From: Pseudomonas sp. | GTDB taxonomy: Bacteria; Pseudomonadota; Gammaproteobacteria; Pseudomonadales; Pseudomonadaceae | DNA length: 9,624 nucleotides | Reading direction: 5' to 3' | NCBI GenBank assembly: GCA_003488145.1 | Contig: DNMQ01000119.1 | Location: 468 to 10,091 of the forward strand | In this document: one piece after another, positions 7,801 to 9,624 of the stretch | Position numbering within the stretch: the stretch's first letter is position 1 | Layout of the letters: the number at the start of each line of letters is the position of its first letter | Made by a program: the position numbers and the translations under genes | Notes under the pieces: model-generated | Seen by the model: only the letters and a program-made list of their open reading frames with translations | Told to the model about the DNA's origin: nothing | Database searches by the model: none

Positions 7801-9269
7801 CGCTGGTTTCGGTCAAGCTGGTGGCCGAGCCGGGCGTCGGCACCATCGCCGCCGGTGTGGCCAAGGCCTATGCCGACCTCATCACCATCTCCGGCTACGA
7901 CGGTGGCACCGGCGCTTCGCCGCTGACCTCCATTCGCTATGCCGGCTCGCCGTGGGAGCTCGGCTTGGCCGAAACCCACCAGACCCTGCGCGGCAACGAC
8001 CTGCGCGGCAAGGTCCGGGTGCAGACCGATGGCGGTCTGAAGACTGGCCTCGACGTGATCAAGGCCGCGATCCTCGGCGCCGAAAGCTTTGGCTTCGGTA
8101 CTGCGCCGATGATCGCCTTGGGCTGCAAGTACCTGCGCATCTGCCACCTGAACAACTGCGCCACCGGCGTTGCCACGCAGAACGAGCAGCTGCGCAAGGA
8201 TCACTTCATCGGCACCGTCGACATGGTGGTGAACTTCTTCCAGTTCGTCGCCGAGGAAACCCGCGAGTGGCTGGCCAAGCTGGGCGTGCGTAGCCTGGGC
8301 GAGCTGATCGGGCGTACCGATCTGCTCGAAGTGCTGCCGGGTGAAACGGCCAAGCAGAACAACCTGGATCTGTCGCCCCTGCTCGGCAGCAGCAACATCG
8401 CCGCCGACAAGCCGCAATTCTGCTTGGTCGAGAAGAACCCGCCGTTCGACCAGGGCCTGCTGGCCGAGGAAATGGTCAAGCTGGCCAAAGGCGCCATCGA
8501 TGCCAAGAGCGGTGGTGAGTTCGAACTGGAAATCTGTAACTGCGACCGCTCCATTGGTGCCCGTGTCTCCGGCGAGATCGCTCGCCAGCATGGCAACCAG
8601 GGCATGGCCGGTGCGCCGATCACCTTCCGCTTCAAAGGCACTGCCGGCCAGAGCTTCGGCGTCTGGAACGCCGGTGGCCTCAATCTCTATCTGGAAGGCG
8701 ATGCCAACGATTACGTCGGCAAGGGCATGACCGGCGGCAAGCTGGTGGTCACGCCGCCGCAGGGCGCCAGCTATCGGTCCCAGGATTCGGCGATCATTGG
8801 CAACACCTGTCTGTACGGCGCTACCGGCGGCAAGCTGTTCGCTGCAGGTACCGCGGGTGAGCGTTTCGCGGTGCGCAACTCTGGCGCCCACGCAGTTGTC
8901 GAGGGTACTGGCGACCATTGCTGCGAGTACATGACCGGTGGCTTCGTCTGCGTGCTTGGCAAGACCGGACACAACTTTGGCTCGGGCATGACCGGTGGTT
9001 TCGCCTATGTGCTGGACATGGACAACAGTTTCGTGGACCGGGTGAACAACGAGCTGGTCAACCTGCAGCGCATCACCGGCGAGGCGATGGAAGCCTATCG
9101 CAGCCATCTGCAGGACGTGCTGCGCGAATACGTTGCTGAAACCGCGAGTGAGTGGGGAGCTGAGCTGCTGGATAATCTCGACGACTACCTGCGTCGTTTC
9201 TGGCTGGTCAAGCCCAAGGCGGCCAACCTGGCTTCGCTGCTGTCGAGCACCCGGGCCAACCCGCAATAA
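4821..9269 (+). CDS. gltB: Glutamate synthase (NADPH) large subunit GltB
   Basis: GltB, with GltD, makes two glutamates from glutamine and 2-oxoglutarate using NADPH, the second half of the GS-GOGAT ammonia-assimilation cycle, in the cytoplasm. It has 1482 residues, full length. The first 14 residues are a propeptide expected to be removed so that Cys15 (DNC-GFG) becomes the N-terminal nucleophile of the class II glutaminase domain (about 15-430), which also shows R220 (RFSTNT) and H240-N241-G242 (AHNGEIN). A central domain follows (about 490-780). The FMN/synthase domain (about 830-1200) starts near [12 protein letters not shown] (864 on) and includes [10 protein letters not shown] around E940 and YDGGTGASP from 1026. 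C1102, C1108 and C1113 ([12 protein letters not shown]) match the 3Fe-4S ligands. The GXGXG beta-helix (about 1235-1450) has repeated MTGG turns. Codons are strongly biased: after codon 32 no TTA, CTA or TCA occurs. It leads the gltBD operon; ammonia supplied by the glutaminase is tunnelled between sites (family knowledge). Confidence 0.98.
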   Translation: MRAGLFRPEEFKDNCGFGLIAHMQGEASHHLLKTAIQSLTCMTHRGGINADGKTGDGCGLLMQKPDAFLRAQALEHFNAELPEQYAVGMIFLDQDASKADQARARLSEEIIAQGLTLVGWREVPVDTSVLGQLALERLPRIEQVYVSGDGLDEREFGIKLFFARRRAEVALADDSAFYVCSLSDKDIIYKGLMMPADLAQFYPDLGDERLATAICVFHQRFSTNTMPQWRLAQPFRFLAHNGEINTITGNRNWAQARRLKFANELLPDLESLSPLINRTGSDSSSMDNMLELLVTGGMDLFRGLRMIIPPAWQNVETMDPDLRAFYEFNSMHMEPWDGPAGVVLTDGRHAVCLLDRNGLRPARWVTTKNGYITLASEVGVWDYKPEDVLAKGRVGPGQILAVDTHTGKVLHTDDIDNRLKAQQPYKKWLRQNALRIQSTLDDNDHGSAFYDADQLKQYMKMFQVTFEERDQVLRPLAEQGQEAVGSMGDDTPMAVLSRRVRSPYDYFRQQFAQVTNPPIDPLREAIVMSLETCLGAERNVFEETAEHANRAILTTPVISPAKWRTIMNLERPGFERLVIDLNYDEAVGLEAAIRNIADQAEEAVRGGKVLLVLSDRHIAPGKLPVHASLAVGAVHHRLVETGLRCSCNILVETATARDPHHFAVLIGFGATAVYPFLAFEVLGDLIRTGEVLGDLYEVFKHYRKGISKGLMKIISKMGISTIASYRGAQLFEAVGLAEEVVDLSFRGVASRIKGARFEDLEAEQKALAAEAWSSRKPIQQGGLLKFVYGGEYHAYNPDVVSALQVAVQSGDYSRFKEYTALVDQRPVAMLRDLLKVKVAEQPLALEEVEPLEAILKRFDSAGISLGALSPEAHEAIAAAMNRIGARSNSGEGGEDPARYGTERSSKIKQVATGRFGVTPEYLVNAEVLQIKVAQGAKPGEGGQLPGGKVNGLIARLRYAVPGVTLISPPPHHDIYSIEDLAQLIFDLKQVNPQALVSVKLVAEPGVGTIAAGVAKAYADLITISGYDGGTGASPLTSIRYAGSPWELGLAETHQTLRGNDLRGKVRVQTDGGLKTGLDVIKAAILGAESFGFGTAPMIALGCKYLRICHLNNCATGVATQNEQLRKDHFIGTVDMVVNFFQFVAEETREWLAKLGVRSLGELIGRTDLLEVLPGETAKQNNLDLSPLLGSSNIAADKPQFCLVEKNPPFDQGLLAEEMVKLAKGAIDAKSGGEFELEICNCDRSIGARVSGEIARQHGNQGMAGAPITFRFKGTAGQSFGVWNAGGLNLYLEGDANDYVGKGMTGGKLVVTPPQGASYRSQDSAIIGNTCLYGATGGKLFAAGTAGERFAVRNSGAHAVVEGTGDHCCEYMTGGFVCVLGKTGHNFGSGMTGGFAYVLDMDNSFVDRVNNELVNLQRITGEAMEAYRSHLQDVLREYVAETASEWGAELLDNLDDYLRRFWLVKPKAANLASLLSSTRANPQ
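6857..6904 (+). repeat. 18-base direct repeat inside gltB
   Basis: CGAAGTGCTGGGCGACCT occurs at 6857-6874 and again, identically, at 6887-6904, offset by 30 bases or ten codons. It encodes EVLGDL twice ([19 protein letters not shown]). The surrounding alignment with remembered GltB sequences shows no extra ten residues, so it is probably convergent codon use on a repetitive helix and not a recent duplication. Confidence 0.85.
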
Positions 9270-9285
9270 CAATAAGCCGCTTCAG

Positions 9286-9316
9286 GCAGCGGCCCCAGCC
9301 AACGCGGGGCCGCTGC
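9286..9316 (+). promoter_or_regulatory. Strong GC-rich hairpin between gltB and gltD
   Basis: GCAGCGGCCCC (9286-9296) is a perfect 11-base complement of GGGGCCGCTGC (9306-9316), with a nine-base loop; G9285 and T9317 can add a wobble pair. It begins 16 bases after the gltB stop. The following bases (TCACCCTGATTGTC) contain no U-tract, so it is not a classical terminator. It may protect the gltB 3' end from exonuclease, mark a processing site, or partially reduce transcription into gltD (inference). Confidence 0.6.
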
Positions 9317-9325
9317 TCACCCTGA

Positions 9326-9624
<299 letters not shown>

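Noticed and set aside
4914..9272. A 1452-codon open frame on the minus strand opposite gltB
   Set aside because: It is exactly in register with gltB codons, so its stops would need TTA, CTA or TCA in gltB, which this gene avoids. The predicted protein shows no family motif I recognise, starts with TTG without a clear ribosome site, and gltB itself is a certain full-length gene.

Overview
The window is an ordinary core-genome segment of a gammaproteobacterium, almost certainly Pseudomonas in the broad sense. The gene order pilQ - aroK - aroB - damX-like - gltB - gltD is the one I know from Pseudomonas chromosomes, and the encoded proteins read as close relatives of Pseudomonas proteins. I cannot fix the species without a search. 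A P. stutzeri-like lineage is a guess.

Layout, all on the + strand: (1) 1-1368, the 3' part of pilQ, the outer-membrane secretin of type IV pili, whose N-terminus lies before the window; (2) 1372-1917, aroK, shikimate kinase, with a TTG start one codon after the pilQ stop and in the same frame; (3) 1941-3044, aroB, 3-dehydroquinate synthase; (4) 3055-4647, a DamX-like protein with a cytoplasmic AAA-type ATPase, one membrane helix, a Pro-Ala linker carrying a hexanucleotide tandem repeat, and a C-terminal SPOR domain; (5) 4648-4820, a 173-base control region with a long hairpin, a possible promoter and a second inverted repeat; (6) 4821-9269, gltB, the large subunit of NADPH glutamate synthase; (7) 9270-9376, a 107-base gap with two successive hairpins; (8) 9377 to the end, the 5' part of gltD, the small subunit.

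The first four genes are separated by 3, 23 and 10 bases and are probably one transcript, continuing the pilMNOPQ operon outside the window. It joins pilus assembly, two shikimate-pathway steps (AroB early, AroK later) and a septal peptidoglycan-binding protein. gltB and gltD form a second operon for ammonia assimilation (glutamine + 2-oxoglutarate + NADPH to two glutamate).

There are no RNA genes, insertion sequences, CRISPR arrays or phage genes, and I found no new system. The points worth a second look are small: the hairpins flanking gltB, an NtrC-like half-palindrome before gltB, the (GCACCA)n tract, the in-frame pilQ/aroK junction, and a sharp codon-use contrast between pilQ and gltB. 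The very long open frame antisense to gltB is explained by codon bias.
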